A stretch of 64,000 nucleotides of DNA from Streptomyces sp. DvalAA-43 (GTDB lineage: Bacteria > Actinomycetota > Actinomycetes > Streptomycetales > Streptomycetaceae). Positions within the stretch are counted from its first letter, which is position 1; each line of letters begins with the position of its first letter. The notes below the pieces were generated by a model that saw only the letters and a list, made by a program, of their open reading frames with translations, was not told the origin of the DNA and did not search any database. The stretch covers positions 202,262 through 266,261 of the forward strand of contig NZ_FMBW01000039.1 in assembly GCF_900091725.1 (NCBI RefSeq). Reading direction: 5' to 3'. The translations under genes and the position numbers were made by a program. Below, in pieces: positions 25,925 through 35,515 of the stretch.

Positions 25925-26076
25925 TCAGCTGCTGATCGGGTCAACTCCCGCCCGCCATGCGCGCTACGGTGGACCGGCCCGCCCGCTTTCCCGGTGGGCG
26001 GTCCCGCGATTCACCGCTGCCGCAAGGCCGGTGACACGGGCATCACGCACGCACGAGGTGGGGGCACAACAGCGCC

Positions 26077-28515
26077 ATGGCACAGGGCACGGTCCAGGTG
26101 ACGCACACCGGCACATCGCGGTGGCGGCGCCGCACAGGCGAATACGCCTCCCTCACCGCAGCCCTGGAGGCCGCGGCCGACGGCGATGTTCTCACCATCG
26201 CACCGGGCACCTACCGGGAGAATCTGGTTCTGCACCGCGCGGTGACCCTGCGCGGGCCCGAAGGGTCCGTCGGATCCGTGCGGATCGCACCGGCCGACGG
26301 CGTACCGCTGACCATCCGCGCCGCCGCCGTCGTCTCGGACCTCCATGTGGAGGGCCAGGACTCGACGGCCCCCGCGCTGCTGGTCGAGGACGGCGCACCG
26401 GAGATCGCGGACCTGCGGATCGTCACCCGGTCCGCCGCCGGGATCGAGGTCCGCGGCGCGGCCCGGCCGACCGTGCGCCGCTGCACGGTCGACAACCCCG
26501 CCGGGGTCGGCATCGCCGTACTCGACGGCGCGGGCGGAGTGTTCGAGGAGTGCGAGGTCGTCTCCGCCGGGCAGTCCGGCGTCTCGGTGCGCGACGGCGC
26601 GCATCCGCGGCTGGAGCGCTGCCGGATCCACCACGCGTCGGGCGCGGGCCTGAGCGTCACCGGGGAGGGCAGCGGTCTGGAGGGCTTCGGCTGCGAGGTG
26701 TACGAGATCAAGGGCAGCGGGATACAGGTCACCGCCCGCGCGGCCGCCCACCTCACCGACTGCACGGTGCACCGCACTTCGGCGGACGGCGTGACGCTCG
26801 ACACCGACGCCGTGCTGACGCTCGCCGACTGTGACATCCACGACATCCCGGAGAACGCGGTGGATCTGCGCTCCCGTTCGGTGCTCACCCTGACCCGCTC
26901 CACGGTGCGCCGCTTCGGCCGCAACGGCCTCTCGGTCTGGGATCCCGGGACCCGTGTCGACGCCAACCAGTGCGAGATCCACGACAGTACGGGCGACTAC
27001 CCCGCGGTCTGGGTGAGCGACGGGGCGACCGTGATACTGGACTCCTGCCGGGTGCACGACGTGCCGGACGCCATCTTCGTGCTCGACCGGGGCTCGCGCG
27101 CCGATGTCGTCGACAGCGATCTCTCCCAGGTCCGCAACACCGCGGTGTCGGTGAGCGACGGGGCGACCGCGCAGTTGGACGACTGCCGCATCCGCGAGGC
27201 GTCCACCGGCGCCTGGTTCCGCGACCACGGCAGCGGCGGCACGCTCAACAACTGCACCATCGACACGGCGCAGACCGGAGTGATCGTCACCAAGGGCGCC
27301 GACCCGACGATCGAGCGCTGCACGGTCACCGCCCCCGCCGAGGCCGGATTCTATGTCTCCGCCGAGGGCCGCGGTACGTTCCACAGCTGCCGGGTCACCG
27401 GCAGCGACGGCTACGGCTTCCATGTGATGGACGGCTGCCGTACGACGCTGACGCGTTGCCGGACCGAACGGTGCGCACGCGGTGGGTACGAGTTCGCCGA
27501 GCCGCCCGTCGCGCACGGTGACGGGCAGGGCACCGGCCCCGTCGTGGAGGACTGCACCAGCGACGAGAGCGCGCTGCGCTCCCCCGCTCCCCCGGCGCCC
27601 TCCGTCCTGACGGCGACCCAGTCGGCCCCCGGGCTGCTCGGCGGGGTCCCCGGAGAGCGTGCCGTCGAGCCCGCCCCGGCCGAGGTTCCCGCCACCGAGC
27701 CGGCGCGCACGTCGGACGCGGTGCTCGGGGAACTGGACGCGCTGGTGGGCCTGGACAGCGTCAAGCGGGAGGTGCGCGCCCTCACCGACATGATCGAGGT
27801 GGGCCGCCGGCGCCAGGAGGCCGGGCTCAAGGCCGCCTCGGTCCGGCGCCACCTCGTCTTCACCGGTTCCCCCGGTACCGGCAAGACCACCGTGGCCCGG
27901 CTGTACGGCGAGATCCTCGCCTCGCTCGGGGTGCTGGAGCGGGGGCATCTGATCGAGGTGTCCCGCGTCGATCTGGTCGGCGAGCACATCGGCTCGACCG
28001 CCATCCGTACCCAGGAGGCCTTCGACCGGGCGCGCGGCGGGGTGCTCTTCGTCGACGAGGCGTACGCCCTGTCGCCCGAGGACTCCGGCCGGGACTTCGG
28101 CCGGGAGGCGATCGACACGCTGGTGAAGCTGATGGAGGACCACCGGGACGCGGTGGTCGTCATCGTCGCGGGTTACACCCACGAGATGGAGCGGTTCCTC
28201 ACCGTCAACCCCGGTGTGGCGTCCCGTTTCTCCCGGACCATCACCTTCAGCGACTACGAGCCGGCGGAACTGCTGCGGATCGTCGGACAGCAGGCCGACG
28301 AGCACGAGTACAGCCTGGCCTCCGGGACCGACGAGGCGCTGCTGAAGTACTTCGCCGAGCTCCCCAAGGGTCCGGCGTTCGGCAACGGCCGCACCGCGCG
28401 CCAGACCTTCGAGTCGATGGTGGAGCGGCATGCGGGGCGGGTCGCCCAGCTCGCCGAGCCGAGCACGGACGACCTCACCCTGCTCTACCCCGAGGACTTG
28501 CCGGAACTGCCCTGA
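26077..28515 (+). CDS. right-handed beta-helix protein fused to a CbxX/EccA-like AAA+ ATPase
   Basis: 812 residues in two halves. Residues about 30-490 are regular 20-25-residue repeats of the right-handed parallel beta-helix type, with frequent Asp-Cys and Cys-Arg pairs at turns. After a Pro/Ala linker (about 500-545), residues 550-812 form an AAA+ module with Walker [10 protein letters not shown] at 597-605, FVDEAYAL as Walker B, and the CbxX/SpoVK-style end. The ATPase resembles EccA of type VII secretion and CbxX, but no other secretion genes are nearby. Its last 31 bases overlap the end of the convergent membrane-protein gene. Substrate is unknown. Confidence 0.88.
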   Translation: MAQGTVQVTHTGTSRWRRRTGEYASLTAALEAAADGDVLTIAPGTYRENLVLHRAVTLRGPEGSVGSVRIAPADGVPLTIRAAAVVSDLHVEGQDSTAPALLVEDGAPEIADLRIVTRSAAGIEVRGAARPTVRRCTVDNPAGVGIAVLDGAGGVFEECEVVSAGQSGVSVRDGAHPRLERCRIHHASGAGLSVTGEGSGLEGFGCEVYEIKGSGIQVTARAAAHLTDCTVHRTSADGVTLDTDAVLTLADCDIHDIPENAVDLRSRSVLTLTRSTVRRFGRNGLSVWDPGTRVDANQCEIHDSTGDYPAVWVSDGATVILDSCRVHDVPDAIFVLDRGSRADVVDSDLSQVRNTAVSVSDGATAQLDDCRIREASTGAWFRDHGSGGTLNNCTIDTAQTGVIVTKGADPTIERCTVTAPAEAGFYVSAEGRGTFHSCRVTGSDGYGFHVMDGCRTTLTRCRTERCARGGYEFAEPPVAHGDGQGTGPVVEDCTSDESALRSPAPPAPSVLTATQSAPGLLGGVPGERAVEPAPAEVPATEPARTSDAVLGELDALVGLDSVKREVRALTDMIEVGRRRQEAGLKAASVRRHLVFTGSPGTGKTTVARLYGEILASLGVLERGHLIEVSRVDLVGEHIGSTAIRTQEAFDRARGGVLFVDEAYALSPEDSGRDFGREAIDTLVKLMEDHRDAVVVIVAGYTHEMERFLTVNPGVASRFSRTITFSDYEPAELLRIVGQQADEHEYSLASGTDEALLKYFAELPKGPAFGNGRTARQTFESMVERHAGRVAQLAEPSTDDLTLLYPEDLPELP

Positions 28516-30944
28516 CTCCGCGGGACTTCGAGGCTGTCCGGTCCATCGGCCTGGCGGGGCAGGACCGGGTCGAGCCGCTCCAGCAGCGCGGCCCGCTCCT
28601 GGGCGAAGACCGGGTCGGCCTGGTAGTCCGAGTGCCCCAGGACGGCTTCGGGCAGCGGATGTTCGGGGGTCCGCCCGTAGACCAGGGGGTCCCTCAGCGG
28701 CCCGCGGTCCACCTCGGGTCCCGGTCCCTCGTCGAGCCGGACCCGGCCGCCGATCGGGTCGGTGGCCCGCCACAGGTTGCGCCAGCAGTGCACGGACCGG
28801 TGCAGCGCGTGCAGCGGTCCGGGGCCGAAGTAGGCCGGGAACCAGCGCCCGTACAGTCGCTCGATCGGCGAGCCGTAGGTGAGCAGGGCGACCCGGCTCC
28901 GGGTGTGGGCGGGCAGCTGCCAGACCGCGGACGCCGCGAGGACACTGCCCTGGGAGTGCCCGGAGATGACGAGCCTGCCACGGGTGAGCCCGGTCCAGCC
29001 TGACATCCGTGACGCCAGATCGGGGACGGCGCGCTCGGCGTAGCAGGGCGGTGCGAAGGGGTGGGCGGCGCGCGGCCAGAACGTGCCGACGTCCCAGAGG
29101 ATGCCGATGGTGCGCCGGGCCGAGGCGTCGCGGTAGGCGCGGCGGCCCCAGGTGACGAAGAGTATGAAGCCGAGTCCGACCATCCAGGAGCCGGTGGACT
29201 GCGCGGCCTGGGCGACCGACTCGATGAACGGGCCGTCGCCCTTCATCGCGAGCCCGGGTACCTTTCCGCTCAGCCAGGCTCCACAGACCGCCGCCGCGCC
29301 GAGCAGCAGGGTGGCGCCGCAGACCGGGCCGAGGATCCAGGCGGCGGAGTCGGTGAGGGCGGCGGCGGCCTGGATCCGGGCGATCTGCCGGGTGCGGGCG
29401 GGCTCCGGGCGTTCCTCCTCGTACTCCCGGTCGATGCCGGGCTCCAGGGCGCGGGCGGCGAGCCAGGTCCGTACGAGCAGCAGGAGGGCGGGGACGGCCA
29501 GCAGTGCCAGGAGCACGGGAATGACCGATGCCTGCCAGCTGAGCAGCACCGGCGGCCCCTCGATGACGGAGCTCCGGCCCATGCCTGGGGTGCCGGGGCC
29601 GTCCAGCCAGTCGGCGACGCGCTGGGAGACACCGCCGCTCATGACCCCGCCGAGGGCGCAGGCGAGCATCGCGACGACGGGGCCGCCGAGCCCGAACATG
29701 ACGGTGCGGGGTTCGGGGGTCCGGCGGTAGAGGCCCAGTGACACCAGGGCGAGTACGACGACGAGTGCCCCCTGGCCGACGGTGACGACACTGAAGGCGA
29801 GATCGCCGGGCAGGGCACCGGAGGAGACCCAGTCGGGGCGGGACCAGGCGGCGTAGGCCGCGGCGAGGACGAGCAGGGCCAAGGCGGCGCCGGGCAGATA
29901 GGTGATGAGGGCGCGGTCGAGCCGGTTGTCGAGGCGCCGTTCGCTGCGGCCCCGTCGGCAGACCACCCAGACCACGACGAACGCGCCCAGGACCAGTGCC
30001 GTCTCGATCAGCCGGCCGATGATGCCGGGCACCGGGCCGGTGACGGCGCGGTCGTGGCGGGCGGCGGCGCCGGCGACCGATGCGGCGACGGTCAGGAATC
30101 CGGCGGCGGTGTGGGCGGCGCGCAGCCGGGCGACCAGTCGGCGGCCGTACCAGAATCCGGGCCGTCCGAGGGCGGGACGGCCGAACGGCGTGGTGCCGGC
30201 GGAGGCCGGTGAGGGGTCGGGCTCCGCGTCGGGGTCGTCGTCCGGTTCGGTTCCGGCGAGCGGGCGCTGTGACTCGTACGCGCTCCAGGTCCGGTTGGAC
30301 AGGAACCACAGGAGCACCACCAGGGCGGCGGGCACCAGGGCGGCGAGGGCGAGCCTGCGGCCCGGCTGGGACCACCAGCCGCCCTGTGCCGTGGAGAGGA
30401 AGCCGAGCCAGGACCGCTGGTTGGAGCAGTCAGGTACACCGGCGCACTGCCAGGCGGTCAGATCGAGCGCGACCTCGCAGGCCGCCGCGGTCAGCAGGAC
30501 GGTGAGGCTGAGCGCGACGAGCCGGACGAGGACGCCGTACAGGCGCACGGCCCTGGTCCGGGAGCGGGCGGTGGGGCGCATCCAGTGGGCGAGGTTGACC
30601 ACCATGAACGGGAGCAGCAGCAGCCACAGGGCACGGGAGCCGTTGCCGGAGGTCAGGTTGGACCAGCAGTAGGCCTCGGGAATGGGCCGGTCGCGGTACC
30701 GCTCCGGGTGCTGTTCGGCGTCCGTGTCCTCGGCCCGCCGGTAGATGGCGGCGGTCGCGTCGCCGGTGATGCGGACCGTACGCGGATCGTCGAGCATCTC
30801 CTGGGGGGTGGCGCCGCCCACGCCGTGGACCAGCAGTTCCAGCGCGGGCCCCGGACTCTGCGGGGCCTGGGTGGCAGGTGGCACTGGAGTGACTCGCTCT
30901 CTCGTTCGTGGGGGGAGTTGGGGGGAGTGCTGACGCGTGGTCAC
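28485..30944 (-). CDS. large integral membrane protein with a serine-hydrolase-like motif
   Basis: Up to 819 residues. The N-terminal part includes [17 protein letters not shown], which looks like the start of an alpha/beta-hydrolase-like fold. About ten hydrophobic segments follow between residues 100 and 620. The C-terminal part has [10 protein letters not shown], a nucleophile-elbow motif, with an Asp/His-containing tail. It could be a membrane-bound lipase- or esterase-like enzyme; no substrate is suggested by the neighbours. The start is uncertain: GTG 30944 lacks a ribosome site, whereas GTG 30884 has a purine-rich tract upstream. Confidence 0.75.
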   Translation of the reverse strand: MTTRQHSPQLPPRTRERVTPVPPATQAPQSPGPALELLVHGVGGATPQEMLDDPRTVRITGDATAAIYRRAEDTDAEQHPERYRDRPIPEAYCWSNLTSGNGSRALWLLLLPFMVVNLAHWMRPTARSRTRAVRLYGVLVRLVALSLTVLLTAAACEVALDLTAWQCAGVPDCSNQRSWLGFLSTAQGGWWSQPGRRLALAALVPAALVVLLWFLSNRTWSAYESQRPLAGTEPDDDPDAEPDPSPASAGTTPFGRPALGRPGFWYGRRLVARLRAAHTAAGFLTVAASVAGAAARHDRAVTGPVPGIIGRLIETALVLGAFVVVWVVCRRGRSERRLDNRLDRALITYLPGAALALLVLAAAYAAWSRPDWVSSGALPGDLAFSVVTVGQGALVVVLALVSLGLYRRTPEPRTVMFGLGGPVVAMLACALGGVMSGGVSQRVADWLDGPGTPGMGRSSVIEGPPVLLSWQASVIPVLLALLAVPALLLLVRTWLAARALEPGIDREYEEERPEPARTRQIARIQAAAALTDSAAWILGPVCGATLLLGAAAVCGAWLSGKVPGLAMKGDGPFIESVAQAAQSTGSWMVGLGFILFVTWGRRAYRDASARRTIGILWDVGTFWPRAAHPFAPPCYAERAVPDLASRMSGWTGLTRGRLVISGHSQGSVLAASAVWQLPAHTRSRVALLTYGSPIERLYGRWFPAYFGPGPLHALHRSVHCWRNLWRATDPIGGRVRLDEGPGPEVDRGPLRDPLVYGRTPEHPLPEAVLGHSDYQADPVFAQERAALLERLDPVLPRQADGPDSLEVPRSQGSSGKSSG

Positions 30945-31080
30945 CAGAATCGTGGCAGAGGGCCGGCGGCCGCATCTCTCTCACGGAATCTCCCCAGTGC
31001 GGCGGCCGGCGACACCGCGTGCGAGGATGACCCCGTTCAAAGAGGCTGCCGCACGGCCAGAGGGAAGGACCGGACCGGCG

Positions 31081-31917
31081 TTGAGCGAGAATCAGAACCT
31101 GCTCGCGGAGCAGCGGCGCGCCCTGATCCTCGACGAGGTGCGCAAGCGCGGCGGGGTCCGGGTCAATGAGCTGACCCGCAAGCTGAACGTCTCCGACATG
31201 ACGGTGCGCCGTGACCTGGACGCCCTGGCACGCCAGGGGGTCGTCGAGAAGGTGCACGGCGGGGCCGTTCCGGTGGTCGAGGCCAGCACGCACGAGCCCG
31301 GTTTCGAGGCGAAGTCGGCGCTGGAGCTGACCGCCAAGGAGGACATCGCGCGCGCGGCGGCGGCGATGGCGGTGCCCGGCAGCGCGATCGCGCTCTCCGG
31401 CGGCACGACGACGTACGCGCTCGCGCAGCAGCTGCTGGACGTGCCGGATCTGACGGTGGTGACCAACTCGGTGCGGGTCGCCGATGTCTTCCACGCCGCG
31501 CAGCGGGCGGGGGGCGCGTCAGGGACGCGGCCCGGGGCCGCCACGGTGGTGCTCACCGGTGGGGTGCGGACCCCTTCGGACTCGCTGGTGGGTCCGGTCG
31601 CCGATCAGGCGATCGCCTCCCTCCATTTCGATGTGCTGTTCCTCGGGGTGCACGGGATCTCGGTGGAGGCCGGGCTCTCGACGCCGAATCTGGCGGAGGC
31701 CGAGACCAACCGCCGTTTCGTCCAGTCGGCCCGGCGGGTGGTGGTGGTCGCCGACCACACCAAGTGGGGCACGGTGGGCCTGAGTTCGTTCGCGGCGCTG
31801 GAGCAGGTGGACACGTTCGTGACGGACGCGGGGCTGTCGGCCGCCGCCCGTGCGGAGATCGAGGAGCATCTGCCGGGCCTGGTGGTGACGGGCCGGGCCG
31901 CGGACGACGACGCCTGA
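31081..31917 (+). CDS. DeoR-family transcriptional regulator
   Basis: About 278 residues from TTG 31081. The N-terminus holds the DeoR helix-turn-helix (RRALILDEVRKRGGVRVNEL, then VSDMTVRRDLDALA). The C-terminal DeoRC sugar-phosphate sensor domain contains LSGGTTTYALA and the GVHGISVEAGLST segment. Such proteins usually repress sugar or nucleoside catabolic genes, but no such target lies next to it. An upstream in-frame ATG at 31027 would add 18 residues; I prefer TTG because family members start close to this point, at moderate confidence. Confidence 0.85.
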   Translation: MSENQNLLAEQRRALILDEVRKRGGVRVNELTRKLNVSDMTVRRDLDALARQGVVEKVHGGAVPVVEASTHEPGFEAKSALELTAKEDIARAAAAMAVPGSAIALSGGTTTYALAQQLLDVPDLTVVTNSVRVADVFHAAQRAGGASGTRPGAATVVLTGGVRTPSDSLVGPVADQAIASLHFDVLFLGVHGISVEAGLSTPNLAEAETNRRFVQSARRVVVVADHTKWGTVGLSSFAALEQVDTFVTDAGLSAAARAEIEEHLPGLVVTGRAADDDA

Positions 31918-31991
31918 GCAGCCGGACCGGGCGGGGATTCCGCTTGCCGGCGCCGGGCGCCGCGCGGGCCGGGGCCCTGCGGGCGAGCCTT

Positions 31992-32004
31992 TAGGATCGT
32001 GGCG
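31992..32004 (+). promoter_or_regulatory. -10 element of a likely leaderless promoter
   Basis: TAGGAT at 31992-31997 ends 6 bases before the GTG start at 32004, so transcription would begin at or next to the start codon. No ribosome site is present, consistent with a leaderless message. Confidence 0.55.
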
Positions 32005-32456
32005 TGGCCGTCTTCCGGATCGAGCGCTTCACCTCCTTGCCCGCCGCCGAGTCCTGGCGCCGGGTGACGGACTGGGAACGGCACGCCGCGCATGTCCCGC
32101 TGACCACGATCACCGTCCTGCCGGGTCCGCCGGCCGGGGTCGGGACCGTCTTCGTGGCGCGCACGGGCGTGGGGCCGCTGGCGTTCGACGATCCGATGGA
32201 AGTGGTGCGGTGGACGCCGCCCACGGCCGGGCGCGCGGGGCTGTGCCGGCTGGAGAAGCGCGGTTCGCCGGTGCTGGGCCGGGCCTCGATCGATGTGTAT
32301 CCGACGGATTCCGGATCCCATGTGGTGTGGGTGGAGGAGCTGGGTGTGCGACTGCTGCCGCGGTGGGGCGATCCGCTGATCGCCGGAGCGGGCCGGCGGA
32401 TCTTCGGCCGGGTGCTCGACAGTCTGCTGGACCGTCCGGCCCGGCACCATCCGTAG
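32004..32456 (+). CDS. SRPBCC (START-like) domain protein
   Basis: 150 residues from GTG. The sequence follows the SRPBCC pattern: a helix-rich start (PAAESWRRVTDWERHAAHVP), central strands and a long amphipathic C-terminal helix (DPLIAGAGRRIFGRVLDSLL). Members bind hydrophobic ligands or act as cyclase-like enzymes; nothing here points to a ligand. A second SRPBCC gene follows about 110 bases downstream on the same strand, so the two may work together or derive from duplication. Confidence 0.78.
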   Translation: MAVFRIERFTSLPAAESWRRVTDWERHAAHVPLTTITVLPGPPAGVGTVFVARTGVGPLAFDDPMEVVRWTPPTAGRAGLCRLEKRGSPVLGRASIDVYPTDSGSHVVWVEELGVRLLPRWGDPLIAGAGRRIFGRVLDSLLDRPARHHP

Positions 32457-32568
32457 CGTGCGGCGCGCCCCGGGGTGTTTCCCCGAGGTCCGCGCGGGCG
32501 GCGACACCTGACGCCCAGTCAGCTATGGTGTGCGCGACCCGTCCGCGACCGCACGGGAGGTGCGTTCC

Positions 32569-33048
32569 ATGGCCCGCCGACTCCGTTCCGTGGAGCTCGA
32601 ATTCGTCGATGCCGCTCCGGTGCGGCTGGTCTTCGCCGCCGAGGTGTCCGCGGCTCCCGGGAAGGTCTACCGCGCGCTCGCCGATGACGTGCCGGGCTGG
32701 CCCGGCTGGTTCACCGCGGTGACGGCCGCCCGGCCCACCGAGGGCGGCGCGGGACGCGAGGTCCGGCTCAAGGGCGGCTTCGTGATCGGCGAGACGATCC
32801 TGGCCGCGGAGCCCGGCGAGCGGTACGCCTACCGGGCCGACCGGTGCAACGCCCCCGGGATGCGGGCCCTGCTGGAGGAGTGGCGGCTCACCCCGGCCGG
32901 GACCGGCACACGGGTGCAGTGGACGTTCGCCGCGGACGGTTCCGCGGCGTATCGGCTGGTCCTGCGGCTGGCCCGGCCGGGGATGGGCCGGGCCTTCCGG
33001 ACCGCGGTGCGCACGCTCGACCGGCGGCTGACCGGGTCCGCGGCCTGA
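32569..33048 (+). CDS. SRPBCC family protein
   Basis: 159 residues from ATG 32569, which has GGGAGG about 8 bases upstream; an earlier in-frame ATG at 32530 has no ribosome site. The sequence has SRPBCC strands, with a VYRALADDVPGWPGWF motif near the N-terminus and a C-terminal helix (MGRAFRTAVRTLDRRL). It is related in fold, but not closely, to the preceding gene. Possible ligand-binding or polyketide-cyclase-like role; not linked to the PKS cluster by position. Confidence 0.78.
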   Translation: MARRLRSVELEFVDAAPVRLVFAAEVSAAPGKVYRALADDVPGWPGWFTAVTAARPTEGGAGREVRLKGGFVIGETILAAEPGERYAYRADRCNAPGMRALLEEWRLTPAGTGTRVQWTFAADGSAAYRLVLRLARPGMGRAFRTAVRTLDRRLTGSAA

Positions 33049-33078
33049 GCGTCACCGCGCCCCGGTGAGTGGGGCTGG

Positions 33079-34209
33079 TCAGGGCCAGTTGCCGTCGGCC
33101 AGGAACGATTCGATGGTCGCCGTGTGCGGGGCGATGTCCAGGCCCTGTCCGGCGAGCCAGCTGTCGGAGTAGTACTTGTCGAGGTAGCGGTCGCCCGGGT
33201 CGCAGATCAGGGTGACGACGCTGCCCGTATCGCCCCGTCCGACCATCTCGGCGACCAGTTTGAACGCGCTCCACAGTCCGGTGCCGGTGGAGCCGCCGGC
33301 CTTGCGGCCGATGGCCTTCTCCAGGGCGCGCACGGCCGCGATGCTGGCCGCGTCCGGCACCTTCATCATCCGGTCGATGGCGCCGGGCACGAAGCTCGGC
33401 TCCATCCGGGGCCGGCCGATGCCCTCGATCCGGGAGCCGCAGTCGCTGGTGGCCAGGGGATTGTGCTGGGTCCAGCCGTCGAAGAAGCAAGAGTTCTCGG
33501 GGTCGGGTACGCAGATCCGGGTGTCGAACTGCATGTAGTGCACATAGCGGGCGATGGTCGCCGAGGTGCCACCGGTGCCGGCCGTGGCCACGATCCACGT
33601 CGGCTCCGGATAGCGCTCCAGCTTCAGCTGCTGGTAGATCGACTCGGCGATGTTGTTGTTGCCGCGCCAGTCGGTGGCCCGTTCGGCGTAGGTGAACTGG
33701 TCCATGTAGTGGCCACCGCTCTCCGCGGCGAGCGTGGCGGACTCCTCGTACATCTTCCGCGAGTCGTCGACGAAATGACATCGGCCGCCGTGGAATTCGA
33801 TCAGCCGGCACTTCTCGGGGCTGGTGGTGCGGGGCATCACGGCGATGAACGGCACCCCGATCAGCTTGGCGAAGTACGCCTCCGAGACGGCCGTCGAACC
33901 GCTGGACGCCTCGATCACCGGCTTGCCCGGCCGGATCCAGCCGTTGCAGAGCCCGTAGAGGAAGAGCGAGCGGGCCAGCCGGTGCTTGAGACTGCCCGTG
34001 GGATGCGTCGACTCGTCCTTGAGGTAGAGGTCGATGCCCCATGCCTCGGGCAGCGGGAAGCGCAGCAGATGGGTGTCGGCGGAGCGGTTGGCGTCGGCCT
34101 GGACCTTGCGCACCGCTTCCTTGAGCCAGGCCCGGTACCCGGCGTCGGAACGGTCGATGTCGATCGTCGTCGCGGCCCGCCCGCCGTCTTCCCGCTTCTC
34201 GGTGCCCAT
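33079..34209 (-). CDS. PLP-dependent cysteine synthase-like / L-cysteine desulfhydrase (Cds1-like)
   Basis: 376 residues of the fold-type II PLP family. The PLP lysine is Lys75 in [11 protein letters not shown], the substrate-binding loop is [12 protein letters not shown] and the phosphate loop is [15 protein letters not shown]. The length and the C-terminal [12 protein letters not shown] motif fit the Cds1 group, which splits L-cysteine to pyruvate, sulfide and ammonia, better than CysK. Cysteine synthase activity cannot be excluded. The gene is monocistronic, convergent with the SRPBCC gene. Confidence 0.85.
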   Translation of the reverse strand: MGTEKREDGGRAATTIDIDRSDAGYRAWLKEAVRKVQADANRSADTHLLRFPLPEAWGIDLYLKDESTHPTGSLKHRLARSLFLYGLCNGWIRPGKPVIEASSGSTAVSEAYFAKLIGVPFIAVMPRTTSPEKCRLIEFHGGRCHFVDDSRKMYEESATLAAESGGHYMDQFTYAERATDWRGNNNIAESIYQQLKLERYPEPTWIVATAGTGGTSATIARYVHYMQFDTRICVPDPENSCFFDGWTQHNPLATSDCGSRIEGIGRPRMEPSFVPGAIDRMMKVPDAASIAAVRALEKAIGRKAGGSTGTGLWSAFKLVAEMVGRGDTGSVVTLICDPGDRYLDKYYSDSWLAGQGLDIAPHTATIESFLADGNWP

Positions 34210-34413
34210 CAGCGCGCTCCTCCTCGTGTCCCGTCACTCTCCCCCATAACCTATTCCCCCCACCTGCACAAACGTTCACTTTGATGCTCCATAGCCCTGC
34301 CTTGGCGTCGACGGACCCCACAGCCGCGATTCCGGTCCGGACGCGGCCTGGCGCGCCGCTCCCGGTTTGTGCAGACTTCCCATCAGAAGCGTCACGAAGG
34401 GGGCGAAGCAGCC

Positions 34414-34731
34414 ATGCCGGAAACGGAGTTCAGTGCGACGGGGGTACGGATCGAGCGGTGGGCCCGCTCGCTCACGAGGGCCGGGCAGGTGGTCGTCAAG
34501 GACGGCAGGCTGGCCCTGCTGACCAGCAACGGACGGGAGATCGACAGCGCCCCGGTGGTGACGGTGAGCGCGGGCAGGCCGTGGTTCGCCGGGGCCGGGG
34601 CCGCCGTGGCCCGCCTCAACGGGACGCGATACCGGCTGACGATGGGCCAGCGCAACCGCGGGCCGGACCGGACCGGCCCGACCCGCCGGTTCCTGGAGAC
34701 GCTGCGCAGCGCGGGCGGACGGATGACCTGA
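34414..34731 (+). CDS. small hypothetical protein
   Basis: 105 residues from ATG 34414, preceded by a purine-rich AAGGGGGCGAAG tract; an earlier ATG (34369) would add 15 residues. Predicted as a small basic soluble beta-rich protein (TRAGQVVVKDGRLALLTSNG), with no signal peptide, membrane helix or recognised motif. It resembles short actinobacterial conserved hypotheticals but I cannot name a family. Confidence 0.6.
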   Translation: MPETEFSATGVRIERWARSLTRAGQVVVKDGRLALLTSNGREIDSAPVVTVSAGRPWFAGAGAAVARLNGTRYRLTMGQRNRGPDRTGPTRRFLETLRSAGGRMT

Positions 34732-34917
34732 GCCGGACGGCGGCACCCGGAGACCGCGAGTTGCGGAGCAGTGACCCCTGGGTGACATTGGACTCGTCAC
34801 TCATGGTTCACCGGCGGTGACAGTGTGATCCACACCGCCGGGGCCGGATCGGCAGCCGGTCGGCTGCCGGATCCGTTCCTTCGTCTTCTTCCGGACCTAT
34901 TTCGGGGAGTCGCAGCC

Positions 34918-35439
34918 GTGATCAGCGAGCCAAGCAGGCACTGCACGGTGGAGCTCCAGGCCCTGCCGTCGCGGATCGGTCAGGTCCGCAGAATCATCTC
35001 GGCGCAGTTGCGCTACTGGCATCTCGATCCTTTGATCGACCAGGCGGCGCTCGGCGTCACCGAACTGCTGACCAATGTCCACCGGCATGCCCAGCCGGAC
35101 AAATCATGCACCGTCGAGATCGAGTTGCTGCTCGAACGGCTGACGGTGTCCGTCCATGACCACGACCCACGGCTGCCGACCGTGCGCGAGCCCAGCATGT
35201 CCAGTACGTCGGGACGCGGGCTCGCACTGATCGCCGCCGTCAGCGAGAGCTGGGGCGTCCGACCGAGCGGCGGGGCCGGGAAGGTCGTCTGGTTCACCCT
35301 TTCGGCGCCTTCCCGGTGCGCCGCGCTGCCGCCCCATCCGGTGTACGGGGCGACCACCGACGGGCCGTTCGAGCTGGGCCCCGTCACGTTCCTGGAGAGC
35401 GGCGCGCCTTCCGTCGCGCGGTCGGCGGTGGTGGGCTGA
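34918..35439 (+). CDS. anti-sigma-factor-type ATP-binding protein (HATPase_c)
   Basis: 173 residues from GTG 34918, with GGGGAG about 9 bases upstream. The N-box region reads GVTELLTNVHRHA and the G-box SGRGLALIAAVSESWG, placing it in the RsbW/SpoIIAB-like HATPase family that is very numerous in Streptomyces. Such proteins bind ATP and either inhibit a sigma factor or phosphorylate an anti-anti-sigma protein. No partner sigma or STAS gene is adjacent. The C-terminal 40 residues are a variable tail. Confidence 0.85.
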   Translation: MISEPSRHCTVELQALPSRIGQVRRIISAQLRYWHLDPLIDQAALGVTELLTNVHRHAQPDKSCTVEIELLLERLTVSVHDHDPRLPTVREPSMSSTSGRGLALIAAVSESWGVRPSGGAGKVVWFTLSAPSRCAALPPHPVYGATTDGPFELGPVTFLESGAPSVARSAVVG

Positions 35440-35515
35440 CCTGCCGGCGGCCGGGACCGGCGTGGTGGAGAGGGGTGAGGCGCGCTACGACGTCCCGCCC
35501 CTCCCTCACCTCGCG

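Noticed and set aside
26011..30375. Minus-strand frame of about 1,454 codons across the beta-helix/AAA gene
   Set aside because: It overlaps two well-supported genes and its translation is Arg/Pro-rich without motifs.
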